A stretch of 64,000 nt of DNA from Shewanella mangrovisoli (GTDB taxonomy: Bacteria; Pseudomonadota; Gammaproteobacteria; Enterobacterales; Shewanellaceae): positions 2,294,001 through 2,358,000 of the forward strand of contig NZ_CP080412.1 of assembly GCF_019457635.1 (NCBI RefSeq). Reading direction: 5' to 3'. A program made the translations under genes and the position numbers. Shown piece by piece: positions 51,998 to 64,000 of the stretch (positions within the stretch are counted from its first letter, which is position 1; each line of letters opens with the position of its first letter). Under the pieces are notes generated by a model. It saw only the letters and a list, made by a program, of their open reading frames with translations. It was not told the origin of the DNA and did no database searches.

Positions 51998-53434
51998 TTA
52001 ATCCGCTTTAGCTGAATCAATACTTGCCGATGATATCGGCTGCCAACCACCACCTAATGCCTTAAACAGATCGACCTGTGCGTTGGTTAACGCGACTTGC
52101 GACTCAGCATTTGCAGCGCGGCTATCAAGCATGTTGCGCTGACTCACCAACAACTGCACATGGGCAATCGCTCCCACATCAAAGCGAGCTTTATCGAGCG
52201 TGTAAGCACGGTTAGCTTGTTGTTCTGCACGTGCTAACGCCTGTTGCTGCTCGGTCACCGCGTTTAACGAGGTCAATGCTTGCTCCACTTCTTTTAGCGC
52301 GTTTAACACCTGCGCATCAAAGCTCGCTACCGAAGCATCTGCTTGGGCTTTTGCTTGAGTTAAACGTGCTCTTGCCGCTGAAGTGTTTGGAAAATTCCAC
52401 GAAATGAGTGGCCCAATACCATAACTAAAGCTATCGCTGCCTTTGATTACATCGTTATGCAGATAGTTGGCCGATGCGCCTAACGTGATACGTGGATACA
52501 GATCAGCGGTGGCCACGCCAACACGGGCGATATCCGCCGCCAACGCCTGTTCCGCTTGGCGCAGATCGGGCCTACGACGCAGTAGCTCTGAACCATCACC
52601 CACGGGCAACGCCAGCGACACGCTCGGTGGTAACCGACAATCTTGTAAGTTAGCGGGGGCTTCAGCTGGCGTTACCCCCAGCAGCGCTGCTAGCTCAAAC
52701 AGCGCATTCTGCTTTGCTGCCTGCGCCATCGGAAGCTGCGACTTCACGGTTTCCACTACTGATTCAGCACTGGCGAGCGCAGATTCGGTCACTTTGCCTG
52801 CTTGCCACTGTGCCGCCACGATGTCCCGCTGCTGTAGGCTGTTAGCGAGTGAGTCTTGGACCACTTGTAACTGATTGCCGTAGGCACACAGATTGAGGTA
52901 AGCGCGGGTCGTCTGCGCCGCAACGGTGACTCGCACTAAATCGCGTGCGGCTAGCTCCGCAGCGACATCGGCATTGGCCGCATCAATGGCTTGGCTGATG
53001 CGGCCCCAAAAGTCCGCTTCCCATGCCACTGACAAGCCAGTCGACTCCGTCCATTGTTCATCCGTGACCGTTGGCTCGGCATCGCCATAACTGGCGCCGC
53101 CGGATAGGTTAGTCGATGGCAATCTGTCTGATTTTGACTGTTTTAGCACGGCTTGCGCACGGCGAAGATTTGCCTCTGCAACGCGTAGATCATTGTTGGC
53201 ACTTAGCGCCTGTGTCACTAGCTGGTTTAAGCGCGGGTCGTGGTACAGCTGCCACCAATCATTTGGCAAGGGTTGCACCGATTCTTGGCCATCAACAAGG
53301 CTGACAAACTCGCCGACATTAACCGCGTGCGGTGCGTAATCTTGTGGATTAGGCGCAGTGCTGCATGCATTAAGCACGAGCGGTAGCAATAACGCTAACG
53401 GACGCAGCTTATGAGCTGAATGTAACTTAACCAT
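51998..53434 (-). CDS. Outer membrane efflux channel lipoprotein (NodT family), second RND system
   Basis: 478 residues. The lipoprotein signal reads LLLPLVLNAC, then two efflux-channel repeats with VAWEADFWGRISQAIDAANAD, RRRPDLRQAEQALAADIARVGVATADLYPRI and HVQLLVSQRNMLDSRAA. The ATG at 53434 follows GGAGGTGG and overlaps the end of the pump gene by eight bases. It is the last gene of the SoxR-box-controlled operon. Family members accept drugs, dyes and redox-active compounds from RND pumps. Confidence 0.9.
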   Translation of the reverse strand: MVKLHSAHKLRPLALLLPLVLNACSTAPNPQDYAPHAVNVGEFVSLVDGQESVQPLPNDWWQLYHDPRLNQLVTQALSANNDLRVAEANLRRAQAVLKQSKSDRLPSTNLSGGASYGDAEPTVTDEQWTESTGLSVAWEADFWGRISQAIDAANADVAAELAARDLVRVTVAAQTTRAYLNLCAYGNQLQVVQDSLANSLQQRDIVAAQWQAGKVTESALASAESVVETVKSQLPMAQAAKQNALFELAALLGVTPAEAPANLQDCRLPPSVSLALPVGDGSELLRRRPDLRQAEQALAADIARVGVATADLYPRITLGASANYLHNDVIKGSDSFSYGIGPLISWNFPNTSAARARLTQAKAQADASVASFDAQVLNALKEVEQALTSLNAVTEQQQALARAEQQANRAYTLDKARFDVGAIAHVQLLVSQRNMLDSRAANAESQVALTNAQVDLFKALGGGWQPISSASIDSAKAD

Positions 53435-56400
53435 GGGCCACCTCCGTGGTGTTATCAGTTGTGGCAACATCGTGATGTTGGTCATGTTGGTGATTCGCTG
53501 CCAGCAGGGTGTAAATCGTTGGCAGCACAAACAAGGTAAACAGCGTACCGATCAACATGCCCATCACGACCACAATACCGATAGCGAAACGGCTCGCCGC
53601 GCCCGCGCCAGCGGCAAATAGCAACGGTACTAAACCCGCCACCATGGCCGCTGTCGTCATCAATACGGGTCGCATCCGCACAGCCGCAGCGTGACGAATG
53701 GCGTCTAGCTTGCTCATCTTCTCGTGCAACTGCATATCGTTAGCGAACGACACCATCAAAATCCCGTGTTTTGAGATCAAACCAATCAGTGTCACAAGCC
53801 CAATCTGGGTGTAGATGTTGAGCGTAGTAAAGCCAAGATAAATAGGCACTAATGCACCACAAACTGCCAGTGGCACAGTCACCAGAATGACCAAGGGATC
53901 GCGAAAGCTCTCAAACTGCGCTGCCAGTACCAAGAAAATCACAATCAAGGCAAAGGCGAACGACACGGTCAAGCGGTTGCCTTCATGCACAAATTGGCGA
54001 CTGTTAGACAGCCAATCGACTGTGGTGCCATCTGGCAACGCTTGCTGCTGTAAGAAGCTTACGGCTTGACCCATGGTGACGCCCGGCATCAATACCGCAG
54101 AGAGTGTCGCAGAGTTCATCTGGTTGAATTGCGGCAGTTTGTTCGGTTGCGGTTTAATCTCAACGCTAACCACAGTTGATAACGGCACTAACTTACCAGC
54201 GCCAGTACGCACGTAGTAATTACCAAGATTATCTGGTGTGAGGCGTTCAGTTTGTGGCACTTGCGTGATCACATCATATGAGCGATCAAACCAGTTAAAG
54301 CGGTTGATGTAGTTCTCACCAACCAAAATAGCCAGCGTATCAGCGATTTCGGCCATGCTGATCCCGAGTTCACCAGCTTTATCGCGGTCGATATCAATAT
54401 GGGCTTCGGCGCTATCAAAAGCTAAATCGCTATCAACGAAGGCAAATAAACCACTGCCATAAGCCGCACCTTTAAGCCCCATCAGTGTTTGGTACAGTTC
54501 ACCAAATTCACCGGAGGAGCGGATCACCATCTGTACCGGCAAACCACCAGTCGACGCTGGCAACGGACTGTCTTGGAATAGCGAGGTATACACGCCATCC
54601 ACGCCTGCGGTCATGCCCGCTAATTGGCCTTGGATTTCGTCGGCGCTACGCTCACGCTCTGACCATTCTTTGAGAATGACGCCGCCAAAGCCCACGTTAG
54701 CTTCATCGTTGGCAATGGCAAAGAAACTGCGTTCAAATTCAGGTAAGTCTTGGAATAGCTTGTCTACTTGGGTGCTGTATTTGGCTGTGTAGTCTACGTT
54801 GGCATATTGCGGCCCTTTGGTTTGCGCGAAGATGTAACCCATATCTTCGGCGGGCGCCAACTCACGTTTCGCACCACTGAACAATACGCCAATCGCCGCC
54901 AGAATGACCACACCGACCAGCAGCACGGCAGGGCGCGACACTAAGGTTTTATCCAGTAGTTTGACGTAACGGGTGGTGAGGCCTTCCATGTAACGCTCAA
55001 TCCACTGCGCCAATTTCGATTCGGATTGACGCGATTCCAATAACTTGCCACTCATCATTGGCGAGAGGGTTAGTGCCACCACGCCGGAGACGATCACAGA
55101 GCCTGCGAGGGTAAAGGCAAACTCACGGAATAGGGCGCCGGTCAAACCGCCCATCATGCCGATAGGTGCATACACAGCGGCGAGAGTGATGGTCATGGCG
55201 ATAACTGGCCCAACAATTTCGCGTGCGCCTTTAAGGGCGGCGTTAAAGGGGGATAATCCTTCCTCAATATGACGGTGAATGTTTTCTACCACCACAATCG
55301 CGTCATCCACCACCAGACCAATCGCCAACACCATCGCCAGTAAGGTCAGTAGATTCAGCGAGAAGCCAAAGGCTAACATCAGTGCGGCAGTACCGAGCAA
55401 TGACAGTGGAATGGTAACGATGGGAATAATGACCGCGCGGAACGTACCGAGGAATAGGAAAATGACCACCACCACGATGGCAATCGCTTCAACCAGCGTA
55501 TGGGCGACTTCCTCGATAGAGGCATCGACGAAATGCGCCACATCGAACTGGCTAATCACTTCTAAGCCGGGCGGAGCAACTTTCTGCATATCATCAATCA
55601 AGTCATTGATCTGAGCTACGATATCCAGCGGGTTGCCGTCAGGCGTTGGTGAAATCGCCACAGATACCGCGCGGCGGTTAGAGGCCAGCATGGCGGAATC
55701 GTAGTTTTGCCCACCAAGTTCGACGGTTGCCACATCCTGTAGGCGCACAACACCTTGGTTGCCTTGCTTGAGCACCATCTGGCGGAAGGCATCGACGCTG
55801 CGTAGGTCGGTGCCCGCGGTGATATTTAATGCAGTGGCGTCGCCTTTTAATTGTCCCGGTGATGCTTGGATATTGTTGCTACGCAAGGCGCTGGCAACAT
55901 CGCTCGCCGTCATTCCTCGGGCGGCCAGTTTGACTGGGTCGACCCAAATACGCATGGCGAATGATGCGCCGCCAACGACGTTAGCCGATGCGACACCAGG
56001 AACCGAAGTAATCAGTGGTTGTGCCACACGGGAGATAAAGTCAGCAATTTGTGGCGGTGACAAGGTGTCACTGACAAACGCCAGATATTGAATGGCTGAG
56101 GCACCATCGGTAATTTTGGCGATCACTGGATCGGTCACGCCTTCAGGCAGACGATATTTTACCGTTTGCACTTTGGACAGAATTTCAGTCATAGAGCGGT
56201 CCGCATCGGCATTGAGCACCAATTTGGCCGAGATATGACTTTTACCTTGGCTTGAGGTCGAGGTGATGTACTCGATGCCACTTGCGGTAGAAATGGCTTG
56301 GGCAATCGGTGTGGTCACAAAACCTTGCATCATGTCCTGCGTGGCACCGGGTAACGCGGTATCAATGGTAATCGTGGCGCTTTCCATCTGCGGATACTGG

Positions 56401-56504
56401 CGGATGGGCAGGTTATAGGTGGCGCTGATCCCAATCAGCAGGATCATCAAACTGACGACGATCGATAATATCGGCCGCCGAATAAAGAGGTCGGTAAAGT
56501 GCAT
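53427..56504 (-). CDS. RND efflux permease, HAE1 family (MexI/MexF-type), second system
   Basis: 1025 residues. It begins MHFTDLFIRRPILSIVVSL, with 12 membrane helices and two periplasmic loops. The TM4 acidic pair is in IGLVVDDAIVVVENIH, and a TM10-region segment reads LISKHGILMVSFANDMQ. It would export substrates by proton antiport. Because the operon begins at a SoxR-type promoter, redox-cycling compounds are the probable inducers and perhaps substrates, as for MexGHI-OpmD in Pseudomonas. It starts just after the adaptor gene. Confidence 0.93.
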   Translation of the reverse strand: MHFTDLFIRRPILSIVVSLMILLIGISATYNLPIRQYPQMESATITIDTALPGATQDMMQGFVTTPIAQAISTASGIEYITSTSSQGKSHISAKLVLNADADRSMTEILSKVQTVKYRLPEGVTDPVIAKITDGASAIQYLAFVSDTLSPPQIADFISRVAQPLITSVPGVASANVVGGASFAMRIWVDPVKLAARGMTASDVASALRSNNIQASPGQLKGDATALNITAGTDLRSVDAFRQMVLKQGNQGVVRLQDVATVELGGQNYDSAMLASNRRAVSVAISPTPDGNPLDIVAQINDLIDDMQKVAPPGLEVISQFDVAHFVDASIEEVAHTLVEAIAIVVVVIFLFLGTFRAVIIPIVTIPLSLLGTAALMLAFGFSLNLLTLLAMVLAIGLVVDDAIVVVENIHRHIEEGLSPFNAALKGAREIVGPVIAMTITLAAVYAPIGMMGGLTGALFREFAFTLAGSVIVSGVVALTLSPMMSGKLLESRQSESKLAQWIERYMEGLTTRYVKLLDKTLVSRPAVLLVGVVILAAIGVLFSGAKRELAPAEDMGYIFAQTKGPQYANVDYTAKYSTQVDKLFQDLPEFERSFFAIANDEANVGFGGVILKEWSERERSADEIQGQLAGMTAGVDGVYTSLFQDSPLPASTGGLPVQMVIRSSGEFGELYQTLMGLKGAAYGSGLFAFVDSDLAFDSAEAHIDIDRDKAGELGISMAEIADTLAILVGENYINRFNWFDRSYDVITQVPQTERLTPDNLGNYYVRTGAGKLVPLSTVVSVEIKPQPNKLPQFNQMNSATLSAVLMPGVTMGQAVSFLQQQALPDGTTVDWLSNSRQFVHEGNRLTVSFAFALIVIFLVLAAQFESFRDPLVILVTVPLAVCGALVPIYLGFTTLNIYTQIGLVTLIGLISKHGILMVSFANDMQLHEKMSKLDAIRHAAAVRMRPVLMTTAAMVAGLVPLLFAAGAGAASRFAIGIVVVMGMLIGTLFTLFVLPTIYTLLAANHQHDQHHDVATTDNTTEVAHG

Positions 56505-56509
56505 AGTGC

Positions 56510-57637
56510 TTACTCTCCTGCGGCCAGTAGATTTTGTACTACAACGTCAGCACCGGGTTGCACGCGGTTTTGGCCAGTCACGACAATCACGTCACCCGCT
56601 TGAATACCACTGGTGATTTGAATGCGATTGTCGATGCGTTTACCAATCTCCACCGCAACGATATCGGCTTTGCCTTGTTTGGCGTTATCGCCCCGAACCA
56701 CCACCATGCTGTAGCCTTGGGCTGAGGTTTGTACGGCCGTAGCAGGGACCACTATGGTGTTTTGTTCGGCGGGTAATTGCAGCGCTGCATTGACGTACAT
56801 ACCGGGGCGTAGCAGTTGCTCGGCATTATTAAACTCACCCTGTACGCGAATGTTACGGGTATCGCTGTCTAGTTGCGGTTCAACGGCATGAACCTTAGCG
56901 CTGAATTGCTGCTGCGGATAGACATCGCTGCTGAGCATAATGTCGCCGCCCACCTTAATGGCGGCAAAGTTTTGCTGTGGCAGGGTAAATTCCACATACA
57001 ACTTATCGAGCGCGGTCAGTGTGACAGCCGCTGCACCGGGATTGATGTATTCACCAAGGTCAATTTGGCGGATCCCTAACTCACCAGCAAACGGGGCTAA
57101 GATCTGCTTTTGGCGCAGTTGTGCTTGTGCGGCTTGCACATCGGCTTGCGCTTGGACAAATGCCGATTGACGCTCTTGCAACACATCCAATGATTCTGCA
57201 CCTGATGGGGCTAATTGCTGCGAGCGCGCCAGTTGATGCTTGGCATATGCGAGGCGCGCCTGCGCCGCTTGCAGTGCGGCTTGCTCGGGGCCGTTATATA
57301 ACTCCACCAGTAGCTGCTGTGGTTTAACGTGTTCACCCGAGTGAAACTTAATCGCATCTACGCGCCCAGCTACATCAGCGGATAAGGTCACTTGCTGCAC
57401 CGCGGTTAACTCACCGACAGCAGTCAATTGCATAGGTAACGGCCCCGCAGTGACTTGCATTGCACTGACTGGCACAGTTTGCGGCTGCCAATGGCTTTGG
57501 TGACCCGCGAGGTAGGCCTTCCAGTAATAAACGCCACCTAACACTAGGGCGAGAAAAACCGCCGTGATAAGCAATGTGGTTTTTAAGTGCTGGTTGTCTT
57601 CGACAGGGGCAGGAGGCAGTTGAACGCCATTACTCAT
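56510..57637 (-). CDS. RND efflux periplasmic adaptor, second system
   Basis: 375 residues. An uncleaved signal anchor (LLITAVFLALVLGGVYYW) replaces the lipobox of the first system's adaptor. Next come the lipoyl halves (LSADVAGRVDAIKFHSGEHV and LAPFAGELGIRQIDLGEYINPG), a short helical hairpin and a beta-barrel (VRPGADVVVQNLL tail). First gene of the operon; its leader of ~140 bases begins at the SoxR-controlled promoter. Confidence 0.9.
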   Translation of the reverse strand: MSNGVQLPPAPVEDNQHLKTTLLITAVFLALVLGGVYYWKAYLAGHQSHWQPQTVPVSAMQVTAGPLPMQLTAVGELTAVQQVTLSADVAGRVDAIKFHSGEHVKPQQLLVELYNGPEQAALQAAQARLAYAKHQLARSQQLAPSGAESLDVLQERQSAFVQAQADVQAAQAQLRQKQILAPFAGELGIRQIDLGEYINPGAAAVTLTALDKLYVEFTLPQQNFAAIKVGGDIMLSSDVYPQQQFSAKVHAVEPQLDSDTRNIRVQGEFNNAEQLLRPGMYVNAALQLPAEQNTIVVPATAVQTSAQGYSMVVVRGDNAKQGKADIVAVEIGKRIDNRIQITSGIQAGDVIVVTGQNRVQPGADVVVQNLLAAGE

Positions 57638-57785
57638 GCTGGCCTCCCAATGCGAAAGAAATAGTCAAAGAATCAATACTGCTTGCGAATAAAAAGTCAT
57701 GACGAAGGGAAGAATTGTTACCCATGTCGGCTCCTGAATAAGTTGTCAGAGATGAATAAACGCTTGATTGCGTTAACCGACGCGA

Positions 57786-57816
57786 ATAATATTTCCTCAA
57801 GTATACTTGAGGTCAA
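57786..57816 (-). promoter_or_regulatory. SoxR-controlled promoter of the second RND operon
   Basis: On the minus strand TTGACC (-35) and TATTAT (-10) are separated by 19 bases instead of 17, the overlong spacer characteristic of MerR-family targets. The SoxR box lies over the spacer, as in the E. coli soxS promoter. The direction of transcription is toward the efflux genes. Confidence 0.8.
57795..57812. promoter_or_regulatory. SoxR box
   Basis: CCTCAAGTATACTTGAGG is a perfect 18-bp palindrome matching the known SoxR operator (CCTCAAGTTAACTTGAGG in E. coli soxS) except for the two central bases. It lies 20 bases before the soxR start. Confidence 0.88.
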
Positions 57817-57832
57817 TAAGGAATTTTACATC

Positions 57833-58273
57833 ATGGATAACACCGGAGCTTTGTCTGTGGGTGAAGTAGCCAAACGCAGCGGTGTCGCCGTATCTGCGCT
57901 GCATTTTTATGAAACCAAAGGGTTGATCACTAGTACACGTAATGGTGGAAATCAGCGTCGCTATGAGCGAAGTGTCCTACGCCGAATTGCTATTATCCGT
58001 GTTGCACAGCAGGCTGGACTCCCTCTACACGAAATTAAAGCGCACCTCGACACCTTGCCTAATAGCGCTATTTCAGCAAAGGAATGGAGTGAACTCAGCA
58101 AAGAGTGGCACGCGATGCTCACTAAACGTATACAAACATTGATAATGCTTCGAGATAAAATGGAAGGTTGTATCGGCTGTGGCTGTTTATCACTCAGTGA
58201 CTGTCCGCTTAGAAACCCTGACGATGAGTTGGCAAAAGAAGGCCCGGGTGCACACCTACTCGATGATCTTTGA
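57833..58273 (+). CDS. soxR: Redox-sensitive transcriptional activator SoxR
   Basis: 146 residues, MerR family. The N-terminal helix-turn-helix reads [25 protein letters not shown]; the dimerisation helix follows. The [2Fe-2S] ligands are complete in [12 protein letters not shown], and the tail [13 protein letters not shown] is like the enteric protein. It is oxidised by redox-active drugs and then unwinds the long-spacer promoter. The divergent efflux operon is the obvious target. The ATG at 57833 was chosen since the upstream in-frame extension would run through the operator. Confidence 0.95.
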   Translation: MDNTGALSVGEVAKRSGVAVSALHFYETKGLITSTRNGGNQRRYERSVLRRIAIIRVAQQAGLPLHEIKAHLDTLPNSAISAKEWSELSKEWHAMLTKRIQTLIMLRDKMEGCIGCGCLSLSDCPLRNPDDELAKEGPGAHLLDDL

Positions 58274-58330
58274 TTCAAAGGCTCATGCTTGGTTAAATGG
58301 TGATTGTCGCGAGTATCAGCACAATGGATT

Positions 58331-58363
58331 AAAAGAAACGACCCTAATGGGTCGTTTCTTTTG
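58331..58363. terminator. Bidirectional terminator between soxR and the beta-galactosidase gene
   Basis: AAAGAAACGACCC and GGGTCGTTTCTTT pair around a TAAT loop. It lies between convergent genes, with A- and T-rich flanks. Confidence 0.9.
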
Positions 58364-58367
58364 GTTT

Positions 58368-62135
<3,768 letters not shown>

Positions 62136-62212
62136 TGGTACACCCGAGTGGACTCGAACCACCGACCCCTACCATGTCAAGGTAGTGCTCTAACCAACTG
62201 AGCTACGGGTGC
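62136..62212 (-). tRNA. tRNA-Val (anticodon GAC), copy 2 of the transcript
   Basis: 77 bases including encoded CCA. The anticodon loop TTGACAT gives GAC; the D-arm AGCTCAGTTGGTTAGAGC and T-loop GGTTCGAGTCC are standard. The sequence closely follows E. coli tRNA-Val(GAC). The acceptor stem GCACCCG/CGGGTGT has a G-U wobble at the first pair. Confidence 0.97.
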
Positions 62213-62262
62213 ACTGTTTACTTTTTAATAAGTAATTCACTTTTTAGACTCTGTGAAGAGAG

Positions 62263-62339
62263 TGGTACACCCGAGTGGACTCGAACCACCGACCCCTACC
62301 ATGTCAAGGTAGTGCTCTAACCAACTGAGCTACGGGTGC
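62263..62339 (-). tRNA. tRNA-Val (anticodon GAC), copy 1 of the transcript
   Basis: Identical over all 77 bases to the copy 50 bases downstream, including the G-U first pair and encoded CCA. The two are probably cut from one precursor. Confidence 0.97.
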
Positions 62340-62539
62340 ATTGTTTTAATCGTTGCCTCAACACAACTTTGCGTTGTGCTTCGGAACGAGCGCTATATTA
62401 GGGGGATAGCGAAAGGCTGGCAAGCAAAAAAATGAATTTTATTGCCAAATGGTGAATTGCTGTGCAACTTGTCCAGTGTTTCAGCAAAGTTGTTGATAAA
62501 ACGGCAAGTTAGACTGTGATGCGGGCCAAAATCACCCCG

Positions 62540-62582
62540 CGCGAGATAAAACGACGAGCCAAATGCTCGCCGTTTTATCTTT
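62540..62582 (-). terminator. Terminator of the MATE transporter gene
   Basis: GATAAAACG and CGTTTTATC form the base of a stem continued by CGAGC/GCTCG with one mismatch, around a short loop. It lies just after the stop codon on the minus strand. Confidence 0.7.
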
Positions 62583-62590
62583 CAATCTGC

Positions 62591-63970
62591 TTAATGATGC
62601 ACGCTGTCGCCTTCAATCAAACTTAAATGCACACCATGCTTTTGAATATAACGAAGGCGGATGAAAAACAACAGCGCCGCCGAGGTGAGGCCGGCAATTA
62701 ATCCTGTCCAAAAACCATGGGCGCCCATGGCGGGTACGATAAAGTCGGTATACGCCAAGGTATAACCTAATGTCATGCCTATGCCCCAGTAGGAAAACAG
62801 CGTAATATAAAACGCACTGCGGGTATCTTTATATCCACGCAAGGCGCCGGCGGCGACCACTTGGACTGAGTCTGATAATTGATACAGCGCGGCCATCAGC
62901 ATCAAACTGCCCGCAAGCACCACCACTTCTGGGTCGCTGTTATACAACTCGGCGATTTGGAAGCGGAATAACACCGTTAAGATTGCCGTCGACAAGGCCA
63001 ATGAAAGCGCCAACCACAATCCGACCTTTGCCACCACGGCAGAAATATCCGCGCGATCGCGGCCAAGGTAGTAGCCAATACGAATCGAGACGGCAATACC
63101 AATCGAGAGTGGCAACATAAATACTATGGCGGAGAAGTTCAGCGCAATCTGATGACTGGCCACCACAGTCGCTCCTAATGGCGCCAACAGCAGGGCAATA
63201 ATTGCAAATAGGCTCACCTCAAAGAAGAGCGCCATCGCAATCGGCATCCCAAGCTTAGTCATCTTCTTCATGGTGGCAAAATCAGGGCGATGGAACTGGC
63301 TAAAGGGCGCCAATGCGGCAAACTTTTTATGTAGCTGCATATAAATCGTCATGGCAATCAACATGGCCCAAAACACTAGAGCTGTCGCGACACCACAACC
63401 GGCGCCGCCCATGGCAGGCATGCCGAAATGACCATAGATAAAGATATAGTTCGCCGGAATATTCACCGCTAATCCCACGAATCCGATGATCATGGTCGGT
63501 AATGTGTAAGATATTCCTTCGCTGCAACCGCGTAATACCTGATAGAGCACAAATGCGGGCGCGCCCCATAAAATACCGTCGATATATCCTATGGTTAAGT
63601 TGTACAATTGGGGCTCTAAATTCATATGGCTGAGCACGAGTGGGGCGGATGCAAGAAACGCCATCACGCCAATGCCACCAATTAAGGCCAGATAAGCGCC
63701 TTGAAACGCCAGCGGTTGAATCGCTTTCTGATTATTTGCGCCATTATGATGGGCAAATAACGGCGTAAACGCCATCAGCAACCCTTGGACGAATAAGATG
63801 GCGGGTAACCAAAGACTGGTTCCTACGGCCACGGCAGCCATATCGACAGCACTGACGCGGCCCGCCATGACAGTATCGATAAACCCCATCATGGTTTGGG
63901 TTACTTGGGCGATCAACACAGGGAGTGCGAGTTGAATTAAGCGTTTGGCCTGAAAGCCTGAATGATTCAT
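62591..63970 (-). CDS. norM: MATE-family multidrug/Na+ antiporter (NorM-like)
   Basis: 459 residues, 12 membrane helices. Family segments are LALPVLIAQVTQTMMGFIDTVMAGRVSAVDMAAVAVG at the N-terminus, LMAFTPLFAHHNGA, SEGISYTLPTMIIGFVGLAVNIPANYIFIYG and, late, AAGALRGYKDTRSAFYITLFSYWGIG. It exports cationic drugs such as fluoroquinolones using Na+ or H+. Start at 63970 with AAAGG upstream; the reading frame remains open to the window edge from a TTG, but those ten extra codons lack a ribosome binding site. Confidence 0.92.
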   Translation of the reverse strand: MNHSGFQAKRLIQLALPVLIAQVTQTMMGFIDTVMAGRVSAVDMAAVAVGTSLWLPAILFVQGLLMAFTPLFAHHNGANNQKAIQPLAFQGAYLALIGGIGVMAFLASAPLVLSHMNLEPQLYNLTIGYIDGILWGAPAFVLYQVLRGCSEGISYTLPTMIIGFVGLAVNIPANYIFIYGHFGMPAMGGAGCGVATALVFWAMLIAMTIYMQLHKKFAALAPFSQFHRPDFATMKKMTKLGMPIAMALFFEVSLFAIIALLLAPLGATVVASHQIALNFSAIVFMLPLSIGIAVSIRIGYYLGRDRADISAVVAKVGLWLALSLALSTAILTVLFRFQIAELYNSDPEVVVLAGSLMLMAALYQLSDSVQVVAAGALRGYKDTRSAFYITLFSYWGIGMTLGYTLAYTDFIVPAMGAHGFWTGLIAGLTSAALLFFIRLRYIQKHGVHLSLIEGDSVHH

Positions 63971-64000
63971 AAATACAGCCTTTAACGAATAAGCGAGCAA

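Overview
The window is chromosomal DNA of a gammaproteobacterium, most probably a Shewanella. This rests on family resemblance recalled from known proteins (PssA, EmrD, SoxR, ecotin and the DUF2058 protein are all close to their enteric or Shewanella versions), not on any database search. Coding density is high and there is no CRISPR array, rRNA, insertion sequence or complete prophage.

Layout. 1-8.8 kb is housekeeping and lipid metabolism: the pyrF tail, a 2,4-dienoyl-CoA-reductase-like SDR, a DUF2058 protein, an acyl-CoA dehydrogenase with a palindromic putative operator, PBP4 (dacB) coupled to a small membrane protein, a DUF1904 protein followed by pssA, and emrD. 9.2-20 kb holds a class C beta-lactamase, a DTW-domain tRNA modification enzyme, a complete RND tripartite efflux operon and a Tat-exported PhoX phosphatase with Pho-box-like repeats. 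20-26.3 kb is a small mixed region: a lone tyrosine recombinase with a perfect inverted repeat in front of it, a possible ribbon-helix-helix DNA-binding protein with its own palindromes, a RecQ-family helicase, ecotin and unknown small genes.

26.3-46.9 kb is the most interesting part: a compact exopolysaccharide locus organised like the Vibrio syp biofilm locus. Structural genes encode a Wza-like export lipoprotein, a Wzz/GumC-like chain-length protein, a Wzy-like polymerase, a Wzx-like flippase, a GT2 glycosyltransferase, a fused GT26 + phosphoglycosyl transferase, a degenerate nucleotidyltransferase, and TagD/TagB-like CDP-glycerol enzymes. Regulators are a STAS protein, an RsbW-like kinase, a receiver-PP2C phosphatase, a PhnD-like periplasmic binding protein, a hybrid sensor kinase and a sigma-54 response regulator. 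Reading the intergenic DNA gave four good -24/-12 promoters and one degraded one. Each lies about 80-100 bp from a palindrome with TTGCA/TGCAA arms, the type reported for LuxO. This indicates that one sigma-54 activator drives all the transcription units of the locus, including its own.

47-64 kb carries a chemotaxis receptor, a SnoaL-like protein plus luciferase-like oxidoreductase plus LysR group, a second RND operon divergent from soxR across a textbook SoxR box inside a 19-bp-spacer promoter, an exported GH2 beta-galactosidase, two identical tRNA-Val(GAC) genes and a NorM-type MATE transporter that starts close to the window edge.
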